Assembly (NCBI GenBank): GCA_947095585.1
Contig: OX352763.1
Span: forward strand, 103,333,908 to 103,397,907
Direction: 5' to 3'
DNA: 64,000 nt
Origin: Nephrocerus scutellatus
Taxonomy: Eukaryota > Arthropoda > Insecta > Diptera > Pipunculidae
A program made the translations under genes and the position numbers. Shown here piece by piece: positions 1 through 10,233 of the stretch; the stretch's first letter is position 1, and each line of letters starts with the position of its first letter. The notes under the pieces are model-generated. The model saw nothing but the letters and a program-made list of their open reading frames with translations. It had not been told where the DNA came from and did not search any database.

Positions 1-129
1 AACAACAAAAAAACCATTGGAAAAACGACAAGGTCGTAAGAGAGGAATGAATAGCGCTGCTAGGAATGTATCACATTGCTCTAAAGAGAGAACTAATCCA
101 GAAAACTACCAAAAGTATTTCGGAACTGT

Positions 130-480
130 TACACCACATATATCTCGAAGTTCGGGAAGCGGAAGTATCATCGTGGGCACCACATTGAAGGCCAGTGGAT
201 CTGCGCATACGATTGCCTAGCAGATGAAGGATACACGCACCTGAGAGTCAACCACTCAAAAACTTTTGTTGACCGGGCAACAGGTGCGTGTACCAAACGT
301 ATTGAGGCGTCTTGGGGTGCAACCAAAAGGACAATCAGCTCCTCTGGGCGAAGTAAAAACTTTTTCGCTGGCTATTTGGCGAAATACATGTTTTTAAAAA
401 TGTGTAGAGTAACCAAAGTGGATCCATTTGTGGAATTCATAAAGGCAGCGGGAAAGTTATACAACCCCTTAGCTCCCAAG
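130..480 (+). pseudogene. Merlin/IS1595-like (ISXO2 domain) transposase, C-terminal remnant
   Basis: One open frame reads SKFGKRKY, HRGH, IEGQW, then GYTHLRVNHSKTFVD and RIEASWGATKR. This series is the core of the ISXO2-like DDE transposase domain used by eukaryotic Merlin elements. The residues before SKFGKRKY read TYIS, where the family usually carries the first catalytic Asp, so that residue appears lost. The N-terminal zinc-binding part is absent or lies before the window. The frame stays open to 807, but the last hundred or so residues have no family likeness. Reading of the domain is firm; inactivity is inferred from the missing Asp. Confidence 0.75.
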
Positions 481-824
481 CCCCACAATCGTTTATTGTT
501 ATCAGTGAGTACAAAATTCTTGTTTGTTTTTTTAATGAAATGTTTTCGTCTGCTTTTTGTAGTCATGGACAATCGTGGGCGAGAACCACATCGCCGAAGA
601 CACGTTAATTTGCAAAACCTTGGTGGTAGGGACGGTCCCACGATAATGGAAGATGAATCCGAAATATACGATTTGTTTTGGCCATTTATCTTGGCAGTGC
701 TCGTTTTGATCTTGAACCATAGAGGCGATTTTACGAGATTAACGAGCCAAGAACAATCGAAAACGACCATGTTGATGAAAACATTCTATAGGTCGGTAAG
801 TAAATAGGAATTATTCCTATATAC

Positions 825-1100
825 CCCATATGGACTTATGGTATTCAACTTTGGGGTTGCACCAAAAAAAGCAACATTAAAAAACGATTTCAAAACAAGG
901 TGCTCCGAAACATTGTAAATGCACCTTTCTATATTCGGAACCTGAGCATGAGCATGAATGAAATACATAGCTTCGCTAAAAAGCATGAGGATCGGCTTCA
1001 CCGCCACACGAACCCCGAGACCACCCCGCTCTTGGACACCACAAACCTAGTTAGGAGACTAAAAAGAGTCAAACCTTTTGAACTAGTGCAGCATATATAA
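825..1100 (+). pseudogene. Jockey-like LINE ORF2, extreme C-terminus
   Basis: An uninterrupted 92-codon frame starts PIWTYGIQLWG and runs through FQNKVLRNIVNAPFYIRN to EDRLHRHTNP and RRLKRVKPFEL before a TAA stop. This is the post-RT (thumb) tail of jockey-clade non-LTR retrotransposons. Everything upstream, including endonuclease and RT palm, is missing, as expected of a 5'-truncated LINE insertion. The 3' flank to about 1345 would be its 3' UTR. Confidence 0.75.
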
Positions 1101-1366
1101 TATAATCATGTATAGTATAAGTTAGCTTCGAAGCTTTAAACTTTTAATTTTGTATTCTTTATTAATTTTAGCCAAAACAAAATTGCTTATTAGTCTAGGG
1201 ACTGAATTGTAATAATTTACTACCTAACATTACCAATGTTACCAATAAAAAGTTATATATGTACATTTAACTTAAAGTGTATACCTAGTTTTCCAGTTAA
1301 TGTTGTAAAATAATTTCCGATTTTAAACCTTTTAATTCAATTCAATTAATAATAATAATAATAATA
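1101..1366 (+). other. LINE 3' UTR and TAA-repeat tail
   Basis: AT-rich non-coding sequence follows the jockey-like stop codon and ends in about seven TAA repeats at 1346-1366. A TAA tail instead of poly-A is known for I-factor-type elements. Here it could equally be the T-rich end of the adjoining minus-strand SINE, which also abuts this repeat. Confidence 0.45.
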
Positions 1367-1620
1367 GTATCGGCGCGACAGACCATGCGGTCCAAGGCTA
1401 TTTGTGTTGAGCATGCATATTTTTGCACACAAATGGAGGGACCTACAATTTAATGCCGGATCCGAACGGCGAATTGAGAAGCTTTCAGTGACAAGTTATT
1501 ACTCTCGGACGTTTGTCAAACGTTCGCGAGAGGTGGGACACCGTGAAAAATACTTTGGTGTTACTGGGATTCAAACCCCTTCTCAGCATTCCACGCTCCT
1601 ATCGACTGAGCCACGGCGTA
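1367..1620 (-). mobile_element. tRNA-derived SINE (minus strand)
   Basis: Read on the minus strand, the head contains an A-box-like block (TGGCTCAGTCGATAGG) and a B-box-like block (GGTTTGAATCCC), the two internal Pol III promoter elements of a tRNA. The D-arm can pair (GCTC/GAGC) but the anticodon arm cannot, so this is a tRNA-derived head and not a gene. The body contains a segment matching my memory of a fly SINE core (ATGGAGGGACCTACA on the plus strand at 1435-1449). It ends at the TAA/TTA repeat near 1366. Confidence 0.6.
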
Positions 1621-1770
1621 ATGTAGAAATTATTAAAGTCAAAGTGAGCTGAGCAGGGAACCAACAGAGACTATACTCTCACTGTATCATTATTGCACAT
1701 GCTTGTTTCGTTCTGCTCATGCTATGTAACTTGAATGTTATTGACATTTAGTATTGTAGAAATTATTAAA
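1621..1770. repeat. 17-bp direct repeat flanking a ~116-bp segment
   Basis: TGTAGAAATTATTAAAG occurs at about 1622 and again at about 1755, with roughly 116 bp between. The arrangement looks like a long target-site duplication around a short insert, or a local slippage duplication. The enclosed sequence has no recognised motif. The second copy lies just before the solo LTR at 1831. Confidence 0.55.
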
Positions 1771-1830
1771 GAAAAGACAAAGACAAAAGAAAAAAGTAGC
1801 AAGGTAGCTTGCAACTTCTAAATCAGCTAT

Positions 1831-2862
1831 TGTAACGAAGTTGTTTAAAAACCACTTCGCTACAAACTATATGTCTAAAATACTTACTATGCAAAAACAC
1901 AGTCACTCGATATATAACAAAATTAACACACTTTGCCTATATATCATATTGGCGCAATACGAGTATACTCGGCCGGTATGCAGTAGGTGTAATGTTCAAT
2001 CCGGCGATCGGACCAATGAAATTATTTTTTTCGGGCAAAATGTTTTCAATCCGATTAATAATAGAAATTTATTAATGACAACCTTTATAATCAAATAATT
2101 AATAAAAATCCTCATACAGAACAATAGAGGAATAGCTACTATTTTTCCAAAAGGGTGAAAACAAAATTTCCAAGAAAGCTAACTACACTGCGGCAAGGCA
2201 GTTACATCTACTCAAAGGGACGAAGACGTTGTGTTTTACAACAACTTCCCCCTAAACAAAACAGCTTCTCGCTGACTTCTGTTCTACACGAACAGCCTCT
2301 TTTTTTACGACAAGGCGAGTCGAGTCGAGTCAGTTTCGCTATACTGTAAGTAAGTCAAATTATTTCGCATCTGCCGTCGTATGGCGCGGTGCAAATAGGT
2401 TGATTTATCAGACACTGGCAGTCCGCATGCTCCCATCGTGGTAGCTATCCCCGCGGACCACGCCCCTTTTTTACCAGTACAGTGAATCACCGACTAAGTA
2501 ATTCACTATACTGCGCTGCGCTGTTCATCTAAACACTGCTCGTGTGCTCCAGTAGCAACGAATCGAGGAGCAGAAGCCGCCCATCAACCCTCTTCCGCAG
2601 TCGAAGCGAATAGCCCCGACCGCAACCAAACCCCGCTGGTTCCTCCGTATATTATACGTACAAACCAGCTTATTTTAGGCATATTCTAAGTATAATTATA
2701 TTTAAGTACGCGTATATCATAGTATAACTAGGAAAAATAACTGAATAAAGAAGCAATTATAATATAAACCGAAAAAAAACAACTTTTTAATTTGTAACAA
2801 CGAGTAGAAGGAGAAAGAACCCTGGGTGACCGGCGAGCGTCACCCGAGTAAAGACTGTTACA
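1831..2862 (+). mobile_element. Solo LTR 1 (TGTAAC...GTTACA family)
   Basis: The 1032-bp block begins TGTAACGAAG and ends CTGTTACA, with the 4-bp sequence CTAT immediately on both sides (1827-1830 and 2863-2866). That is the target-site duplication expected of a Gypsy-type LTR element. The 3' end carries a hairpin-forming segment, GGGTGAC...GTCACCC (2824-2845), shared almost exactly with the solo LTR at 31758-32881. No internal coding region remains, so it arose by LTR-LTR recombination or came in alone. AATAAAG lies near 2744. Confidence 0.75.
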
Positions 2863-3340
2863 CTATACTCAATCTGGGGCCGCGGGCCGCATGCTTCTAA
2901 AAGTTGGCCAGCGGCGTAGTTTAATAAATTCCTAAAATAACGCGCGATTGCAGAAAAGTGTAAGCAAAATATATCCTTTTTCGAGTTTTCGAAATACAAG
3001 CAACACTAAAATGTACCTATCAATAAAAAAATCAATTCTGTATAGGCATTTACATGCACCTACAGAATTTAAAATGGAATAAAAAATAAATAAACAGCCT
3101 TACCAACACATCGATGAAGTAGGGTAGTTCGTCTCTATACATACAAACATGTAACTTCGATGTACTTTATCGATGAAATAAAGCTCGAACTACTTTGCCA
3201 ACACATCTCCTCACCGACTATATGTGAATCGTAGTAGCTTATCGGGAAATCCCCATACCCCGTTTTGACGTTTAGTTACATTTTGAATTTCAGTTAGTGG
3301 TTGCAGTTAATTGTTAATTTGTGTTTTGGAATTTAAAAAT
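2863..3340. other. Intergenic, no recognised feature
   Basis: This holds AT-rich sequence with a short inverted motif (GTAGTTCG near 3124 and CGAACTAC near 3187) upstream of the hAT start. It could contain the 5' terminal region of that hAT element. I could not identify terminal inverted repeats with confidence. Confidence 0.4.
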
Positions 3341-4109
3341 AATGGCGGGAGTTTCTTCAAAGCTAAAACGTAAAATATATCTGATGAAAATCGATCGTTT
3401 CAAGACGAATGGGAAACGGATAATTTTGTTGTGCCTAGCAAAAACAACGTAGCTACCTTTTTAATATGCCGTGAAAGTGTTATTTTAAAAATATATAATA
3501 TTGCTCGTAATTTTAGCACAAAACACAAATCTTACAACGAAACTTATCCTCCTGGAACACAATTAAGAAGAGAGAAATTCACTTTTTTAAGAGGTTATTA
3601 CAACAGCAACAAAATGTGATGTCCGTGGCCTTATCCCAAGACTCTGCGGTAACTAAGGCATTTTATGAAATTTGTTATACTCTTGGTAAGCACATGAAGC
3701 CATTTACCGATGCAGAAATTGTAAAGCAATGTTTTGTAAGTGCTGCCGATATACTTTTTGATAAAGTTAGCAACAAAAAACAAATACTGTCTGAGCTAAA
3801 AAAACTACAGCTGTCTGATTCAACATGTGTGAGATGTATCGAAGACATTTCCAAATATATTCGTGACAACATAATAGACAACTGAAAGAACTGTAAGTTT
3901 TTTAGCTTGGCTTTCGATTCCAGCACTGATATTTCAGCAACATCTCCATGCTCGGTGTTTGTTAGATATTGCACAGAACAGAATATAATCTTTGAAGACT
4001 TTTTCAAACTCCTTCCAATGACCTGTCAAACCAGGGGAATATTTTATCTTGATACTATTTCAAATTTTCTAGAGCAGAATGATATTGACATTGAAAAAAT
4101 GGTGGGTGT

Positions 4110-4815
4110 ATGTGTGGTGACTATTGTTGTTTTTTGTAAATTAATTGAAGTATTTATGATTATTATAGTGCCAGCAGAGTCGAAATGGTGTACATTTAAA
4201 AACATAAAACGAAATGGTGTACATTCGCCTTTCTTGGGGAATTGCAACTTGGCAGTGTGCTCTTAATGTCGAGTTGCAATTTCTCAAGAAAAATAACCAC
4301 AACTAACTTCACTTAAATCAAATTGTCTATAAGCCTCGCCCTTCCGGCATTTATACTTTTTCTAATGACTTTTGCTGATTTTGTGAGAGACGTCGCAAGT
4401 ACCATTTTCTCCTTGCGATTGATATTTGTTTGACCAGTGCATAATTGCATTTATTCATTAGTATATATTTTTTGAGTCTTTGGTTTTAAAGAAGCAATAA
4501 AATTACTCATTTGTTTAAATATTTAAAAGGTTTTTTTTTTGTAATTTTGTGTGTGGTCTGCTTGCGACATATATATATATATATCGCAAGCAGATTACAC
4601 ACAAAATTACAAAAAAAAAAACGTTTTAAATATTTAAACAAATGAGTAATTTTATTGCTATATATATATATATGGGACATACAAATACCCATACACGTAT
4701 CACATACAATTTGGAATCTAACATAAATGTTGAGTGTTTTGTATTTGATCTGCTTGTGACAACAAACGACGCATCTTTTACATATAAATATATGGGACAT
4801 CCACATACCCATATA
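4110..4815. mobile_element. Foreign ~700-bp insertion within the hAT gene
   Basis: The hAT protein reads through to about 4110 and picks up again near 4815, so the intervening stretch is an insert. It has no protein-family likeness. It contains a long fold-back (4493-4659), AT repeats, and two related segments reading ATATGGGACAT followed by ACCCATA (4670-4695 and 4790-4815). A non-autonomous fold-back or MITE-type element is the likeliest explanation; exact ends and target duplication could not be fixed. Confidence 0.55.
4493..4659. repeat. 167-bp near-perfect inverted repeat (fold-back)
   Basis: The left arm starts AGCAATAAAATTACTCATTT and the right arm ends with its complement, AATGAGTAATTTTATTGCT. 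Pairing runs almost unbroken to an alternating AT centre near 4569-4584. I see only a few mismatches: one G/C beside the T-run, a 10 versus 11 T-run, and GG versus AA near the loop. Arms of about 75 bp with a tiny loop would form a strong cruciform or hairpin transcript. Confidence 0.9.
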
Positions 4816-5213
4816 TGTACAGATAGCTGTCCTTCCACGACTGGATCCGAAAATGGATTTATTACATTGTTTAGTAAAAAAAATATAATTTGACAAATTT
4901 AATTACATTACATTGCATTATTCATCAAGAAAACTTGGCTGCTCGTGTTATCAATATAAAAATCGAAGCTGTGATAAAGATTGTTATTGATATTGTGAAT
5001 TATATACGAGCGAGAGAATTGAACCACAGAAAATTTAAAAGCCTTTTGGAAGAACTATGGGTCTTCCTTTTCGCGAATGAAATATGCAAAAAATATGTAC
5101 CGAAACAAGCTAACAGACTCCCATCTGGATAATGTCATAAGGTTGGCATGCAGCAATAAGCCAGATCTTAACAAAGTTTTGAAAATGTGTTCCCAATTTC
5201 AAAAATCGCATTA

Positions 5214-5715
5214 AAAATATTTTTTTTTTAAATAAATGCATAATTTTTAAAATGAGTGTTATTATTTACGCTAAACACATTTTTCTTATTGCCCGGGCAT
5301 CGTTACAAAATTGTCATTGTGGTCCATTTTAAAAAAAGGTTGAGTATGGCTGTTCTAAATTGTATATGCCTCTTTATATGTAGCACTAGTACTGTTTTTT
5401 TTAATTTATCACAGGATTAGCTTGGACGCGAAGTAAAAAAGCGTAGAGAATTTAAAAAATGAAAATTTTATGAGCTGCACGCTTACTCTTAGTTTCCACC
5501 GAAAATTACGTTGTTAATTTTACAATGGGAAATTTTTGTTACATGAATATGTGTTAGTATATTGTTATCTTTGTATGAGTAGTATTTTGACGTTTCATAA
5601 AAGTGCATTGGTTTTGTGTTTTAAAGATAATCACAATTTCTATAAAAATTTTAAAAATTATTCCTACATATAAATTGATATACGAGTATGTAGTTTAGGA
5701 TAATTTCACAAAAAA
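5214..5715. other. Intergenic, no recognised feature
   Basis: AT-rich sequence between the hAT C-terminus and the Harbinger fragment. I see no coding likeness. It may include the 3' end of the hAT element and the 5' end of the Harbinger element. Confidence 0.4.
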
Positions 5716-6003
5716 ATGGATGAGAGTTATGATAGAAGAGTTACTGCGACGGATTTTGCTATAGTCATATGTAGTAATGTAGCCCAAATATTAGAGAAAA
5801 GAAAGAGAAACAGTCCCACATGGTGGGTTCGTCCTATGTTTACCGAGAAATCCCGAAATGATTGTGGTGATCATAATTTGGTTGCGGAAATTAAGCTAAA
5901 TGATCAGGAATCATTTTTTAACTAAACAAAGATGTTATCAGCGTCTTTTGATAAACTACTAAAAATAGTTGGTGATAAGGAGAAAAAGCAGCAGCTGAAG
6001 TAA
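5716..6003 (+). pseudogene. PIF/Harbinger transposase, N-terminal fragment
   Basis: From ATG at 5716 the frame gives KRNSPTWWVRPMF, then HNLVAEIKLNDQESFFN, a stop at 5923-5925, and, after a small frame change, SFDKLLKIVGDK. The WWVRP...FFN...FD.LL..VG series is the usual start of the nuclease protein of PIF/Harbinger elements in animals. The DDE core that should follow is gone. The partner Myb/SANT or MADF protein is not next to it, although a MADF fragment lies at 10815 and a SANT-like one at 46783. Confidence 0.65.
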
Positions 6004-6520
6004 TCTTGAGTCACCCGGTGTTGCCGAAATAGCAAACAGGTATACACACAAATTCGAAGTCATGAATTGCCTTTGTGTTTTTGCTTTTGTTCATTCTTTT
6101 CGAATGTTTAATAAAGTACATCATATGATTACAAGTGCTGTGTTTTGCCGTGCTGGATACACGCACTAAATCGAAGCGTCGTCTTATGAACGACAAAATT
6201 AAAATAATTTTCATTTGCTGCTGCCGTTGTCTGCACATTACAGGCAGTCATTTTCAGTTGGTCTTTCTATTTCTAGAACGGACTGCAATAAATCAAATTA
6301 ATTACCTGGAGGAAATTTAATATTTTAGAACTAATGTAAAAATATAAATCAAAAAACATCTAGGCATTAGTACATTTTGGTTGTAATTTTCAATGTTATT
6401 TTTATACATGTAGGTAAAAAAATTTGTGTCCAGACACAAGTTTTTGGTATATGTATTTATACTATCCGTGTGAGCTGATTTGTAAAAATAACAACGAAGT
6501 TTTCTGTGGAAACGTACACT
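6004..6520. other. Intergenic, no recognised feature
   Basis: Non-coding AT-rich sequence between the Harbinger fragment and the errantivirus-like LTR. Short reading frames on both strands lack family motifs. Confidence 0.4.
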
Positions 6521-6898
6521 AGTTACATGTGCACCAGAACATATCCCACATACAATAAAGCAAGACCAGCATGATATCATATTCAACCATAAGCAGACCA
6601 CCAAGAGAGCAAATGAATGACTTAGCAAGCCAAGACCGGACATTCAGTGCATTCAATATTACGCCCACGCCACTAAGCTGTCATAAACAATTTCAAGCCA
6701 AAGATAACAAATAAACAACTTCGAGGCCAACATAAATTCAAGATAATAAATATGTAAAACAGAACCCTCAGAGTTAAGAATTTGAATTATATTCAGTTAG
6801 AACTTAAGTATACTCGAAACGCATCAGTCGTACACTGATCTATAAGCTTTCAATAAATAATTTTTTAAAAATACTTTTTGTGTTTTTTATAATTAAAT
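6521..6898 (+). mobile_element. 5' LTR of an errantivirus-like Gypsy element
   Basis: The block begins AGTTACATG, the AGTTA start common in gypsy/ZAM-type LTRs, and ends at TAATTAAAT directly before a tRNA-Ser-type primer site. AATAAA lies at 6852. The length, about 380 bp, fits this group. No second copy is seen in the window, so the 3' half of the element has been lost. The 5' edge is a best guess from the AGTTA start. Confidence 0.6.
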
Positions 6899-6916
6899 TG
6901 GCGCAGTCGGTAGGAT
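6899..6916 (+). promoter_or_regulatory. tRNA-Ser-type primer binding site
   Basis: TGGCGCAGTCGGTAGGAT sits immediately after the LTR end. Its first 11 bases are complementary to the 3' end of a serine tRNA. This is the minus-strand primer site typical of gypsy, 17.6 and 297. Confidence 0.75.
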
Positions 6917-7089
6917 AGTCACTATATTTGTGCTATCCTATAAAAACCAACGTTCCGTTAAAATTCTGAATTTATTTTTCAAACAAAGTTTCTAACATTA
7001 ACTAAGCTTTGAAGTAATGAAATAAAAACACTTTAAATAAATTCAGTGAATTAGAAAATCAATTCAATCCAGTGTAAATTAACACCTAA

Positions 7090-8182
7090 AGAACTCAACT
7101 TCAACAAAATTACAAAAGAAGAAAAAACAGAAGTAGACAGCTTCCGAGTCTTAATGATCAAAAAATTGAGAAAGAAGAAGTTACAGGAGGCAAAGATCAG
7201 ATTTACGAACGAAGAAAACAGTTCATCAGAAGAGGACCTCTAAATATACAAATTTTAGGAATCAGCCAATTCCTGGAGAATTACGTAAGAAAAATTTAGA
7301 AATTAAGAACAAAGATAACATTAAAGATTTTGAATATATTGATAAAGAAGAATTTAATTTTGTTTTCCAGAAGATCTCTACACGTTCTTAACGAACGTAG
7401 ACGATATCATCCCTACATTGCTAGAATACAATGTAACATCGCAGAGAATGTGCATTAACATTCTCAAGTCTAAATTTATCGGCAAGGCCAAACGTTGCAT
7501 TGAGATGTTTTAGGATTCTATAATAATATCCAAGAAATCTTGTGTGATTTCAATCAGAAAAGCGTTCAGGAAAATAAAGCAAACGAAGTAGAAAATAATA
7601 ACCTCACTGCTTTAAACATTTTTAAAGAAAAGGTCCCAACTCATGTAAGGACAATCCTCTATGCTTTAAAGCCAACAAGCTTACAACAAGCTCTCTAAGA
7701 GCTCACACAAGCAGGATTCGTCAATTGAAGTCCTCTCGAAGAAAGGATAGAGAAAGGATACAAAAACCTCAAAATACCCAAAATAAAAACTTTCAACCAA
7801 GAACTTATTGTCCTCAACAGCAAGGACTTAGACCAAACTCTCAAAATCAGGGACTATTTAGAAATAACTTTAATAATAATAATTTTAAACCACAACAAAC
7901 GTTCAGATCCCCGTTTAGCCAATATAACAAGAATCAGAATAACAATAATTTCAGACCTCAAAATAATTTTAATAATAATAGGAACTATAATTACAATTAT
8001 AATAATCAAAAGCCACAACTCATGGATGTAGATCCTGGAAGTAGCCAACTACGGCGAATAGCGCCTAGACAAATGAACTACACGAGGAAAAACAATAACA
8101 ATGAATATTATACAAACGAAAGAAACAATCCTGCGGGATCAAAAGAAATAAAAATTAACCATCTGTTTTTGTTTTTACTATA
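7090..8182 (+). pseudogene. Gag remnant of the errantivirus-like element
   Basis: Pieces in different frames give a 17.6/297-like Gag. One is LTNVDDIIPTLLEYN followed by KSKFIGKA (about 7385-7490). Next is ALNIFKEKVPTHVRTILYA followed by LTQAGFVN (about 7610-7725). The last is a basic Asn/Gln-rich tail with MDVDPGSSQLRR (7725-8182), the typical end of this Gag. Several stops and at least two frame changes separate them. No protease or RT of the same type follows. Retroviral-type CCHC knuckles are absent, as is usual for errantivirus Gag. Confidence 0.65.
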
Positions 8183-8498
8183 ACAAATACAGTGAGGCTT
8201 TTCTACTGTTACAATAAAAAATGCACAATTGAGTGACCTCAAACAAAATTAACTCGGAAAATTCCTATAACTTTATGAAACCAGTTATCACTTCTCTTAA
8301 TCTCAACGACTCAGTCTTAGCTTGTCTCTCTTTATTCAAACCTATAAGTAAACATCAAGAACGTACCAAAAATAAGTGATTTTAAGAAAAAATATGTCTG
8401 AGGCTATCCAAATGTTACGGACTGTATATGAAATTGAAATAAAGTGAGTCTTAAGCCAAAGCGCATCGACTCGAGTTCTTACATCCGCGATATAAAAC
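8183..8498. other. Junction region and probable LTR end of the next Gypsy element
   Basis: This non-coding stretch joins the broken Gag to the primer site at 8499. A short TGTTACGG...TTCTTACA segment (about 8412-8483) with AATAAAG inside could be the remnant of a truncated LTR, but it is too short to be complete. Confidence 0.35.
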
Positions 8499-8512
8499 TG
8501 GCGGCGAGGATA
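8499..8512 (+). promoter_or_regulatory. Probable LTR-retrotransposon primer binding site
   Basis: TGGCGGCGAGGATA follows an LTR-like end (TCTTACATCCGCGATATAAAAC). The arrangement resembles the primer site of mag-type Gypsy elements. The retropepsin and RT frames downstream at 9351-10233 support an element starting here. Confidence 0.5.
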
Positions 8513-9350
8513 AAAAAAGTTATTACGAGGTAAAAGTTATTGGTAAAAGTAGTGAAAAATAAAGAAGTAATAAAAAAAAAATAAAGAAAGAATGATTTAA
8601 GAAAAAGAATAAGAAATTATTTTCAAAGAAAGTGAACGTATATATCGTGTATCGCCATCGCATCGTGAATCTGCGCCAACTCGTATGAATATATTGAAAA
8701 CGGTACGAATGTGAAAAAAAGAAATTGTGCGCCAAGCAAGATCGAAATTCGAAAGAAAAAAAAAAATGTCTTTCGTAGGTTGAGTCATATGTTGAACGTT
8801 TTCGGCATTTACTTAAACTGAATAAAATTGAATCGGAAGAGGACAAAATCTCTTATTTTGTGGGCTTATGGGGAGCTGAATATTGTAAGTTTCACTCACT
8901 AGTACATAAGCAATTCATTGTCAAAAATTTGTATAAAAGGAAAGAATTTATGAATAAAGAATCAGTTAGCAGTTACTATTCAAACTCTAAACTCTATCTC
9001 TACTCATTTAAAACTTCTGCCTGTTGCTTTATGCAATACTCGCAGAAAGGGAAGGTTGCAATATCCTGCACAGCCCTAACCAATCTTCGTTGCATAGATC
9101 TACTGCCAGCAAGCTAGTTGACACATACCCACGATTTCTCACTGACCAATATAACAAGAAGCTTTAAACATGGAAATGCTGAAACAAGAACTAATTAACA
9201 TATCGACGGTGGTTACAGCTAGCTTAAGTTCACAACAACACATCAACAAAGTTACGAGAGGCTGATCAGCCGTTATAGGGAGTTAGGGAAGGGAACAGTG
9301 TTGTATTTTTAAATAATATAAATAAAATTGAATCAGAGGATTCGTTTAAA
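8513..9350 (+). pseudogene. Leader and gag start of the mag-like Gypsy element
   Basis: After an A-rich leader full of stops, a short frame at 9170 reads MEMLKQELINISTVV and then SLSSQQHINKV. That is a plausible Gag N-terminus but is only about 30 codons long before stops. Most of gag, including any zinc knuckle, has been deleted between here and the protease at 9351. Confidence 0.35.
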
Positions 9351-9860
9351 ATGTATATTAATAATTTGAATTTTGGTACTGATCCATTGTATGTCACTGT
9401 AAATTGTAATGGTATTCAACTGAAGATGGAACTAGACACTGGCGCTTGTGAGTCAGTTATTTCAAAAAATACTTTTGATCTAGTTTTTGGCAATATAAAA
9501 CTTGTTCCAAGCAATAAAAAGCTTAAACTAATTACGGGTGATAAGGCAAAAATGTTGGGGTATTTCGACGTAAGTGTTTCGTTACCAAATTCTTCCGAAA
9601 GTTATTCATTAAAATTAATAGTATAATAATAGTGATATATAAAATTAATACAATAAAAGATTTTGTTCCTTTGTTCGGTCGATCTTGGATCAATATAATT
9701 TACCCGAATTGGAAAAGCAAATTCTTTATAAATACAATAAGCAATTTACATGATGACAGAATTTATTTAGAGGATGTGGTTAAAAAAATATCCAACGGTT
9801 TTCGATAAAAAATAAAAAAGTTCCAATTAAAAATTATAAAGCCCAAATCGTTTTTGTTAA
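9351..9860 (+). pseudogene. Retropepsin of the mag-like Gypsy element
   Basis: The 91-codon frame from 9351 carries the aspartic-protease motif MELDTGACESVI and ends with tandem stops near 9624. Beyond them, FVPLFGRSWI (9660s) continues the protease-to-RT linker in another frame. Retropepsin would cut Gag-Pol during particle maturation. The catalytic DTGA triad itself is intact, but stops and frame changes make it non-functional. Confidence 0.7.
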
Positions 9861-9861
9861 G

Positions 9862-10233
9862 TTGGTTGGTTGTAACTGGTTTTGTGTGTTAGATTTAGAA
9901 GCCGCATATCCACAACTAGAGATAAATGAATCTTGCCAAGAGTTTTTAACGATTAATACCCATAAAGGCTTATTTAGGTATCGTCGTTTAATTTTTGGAA
10001 TTAAAAGTGCACCTGCAATTTTTCAACATGTTATGGATGAAATATTAAAAGAATTACCCAAAGTCAGTTGTTATTTCGACGATATTCTAACTGGAGGAAG
10101 CACTAAGGACGAATGTGAATCAAATTTGTATAAAGATCGCTTAGAGCAACATAACATAAAAGTAAGTGTAAAAAAGTGTTCCCTTTTAAAACAAGAAATA
10201 GATTATTTAGGTACACTACATATACATTTGTGA
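9862..10233 (+). pseudogene. Reverse transcriptase fragment, mag-like Gypsy element
   Basis: The frame contains VLDLEAAYPQLEI (palm motif A region), FGIKSAPAIFQHVMD (motif B region) and VSCYFDDILTGG, with YFDD as the YxDD catalytic pair, then VSVKKCSLLKQEIDYLG. The fingers N-terminal to it are lost: the linker joins straight to motif A near 9860. The frame ends at a TGA at 10231, and no RNase H or integrase follows. Confidence 0.8.

Larger units (their letters stand above)
3341..5213 (+). pseudogene. hAT transposase (GTF2IRD2-like), broken by an insertion and a deletion
   Basis: The fragments read in order as one hAT protein. It starts MAGVSSKLKRK at 3341, changes frame near 3400, then shows a BED-like finger (LICRES...HFSTKH type) in which the first Cys of the CxxC pair reads Phe. 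The next frame (3616 on) gives AFYEICYTLGKHMKPF and, after an in-frame TGA at 3883, LAFDSSTDIS, which carries the first catalytic Asp. At about 4110 the frame breaks after KMVGVC and resumes near 4815 at TDSCPSTTGSENGF. HCIIHQENLAARV and IRARELNHRKF follow. A further loss of roughly 250 codons near 5065 joins LLEEL to the C-terminal DSHLDNVIRLACSNKPDL. Clearly dead. Confidence 0.8.

Noticed and set aside
1555..1622. A tRNA gene on the minus strand
   Set aside because: A and B boxes are present but the anticodon stem does not pair, there is no proper acceptor stem, and the sequence continues into a SINE body.
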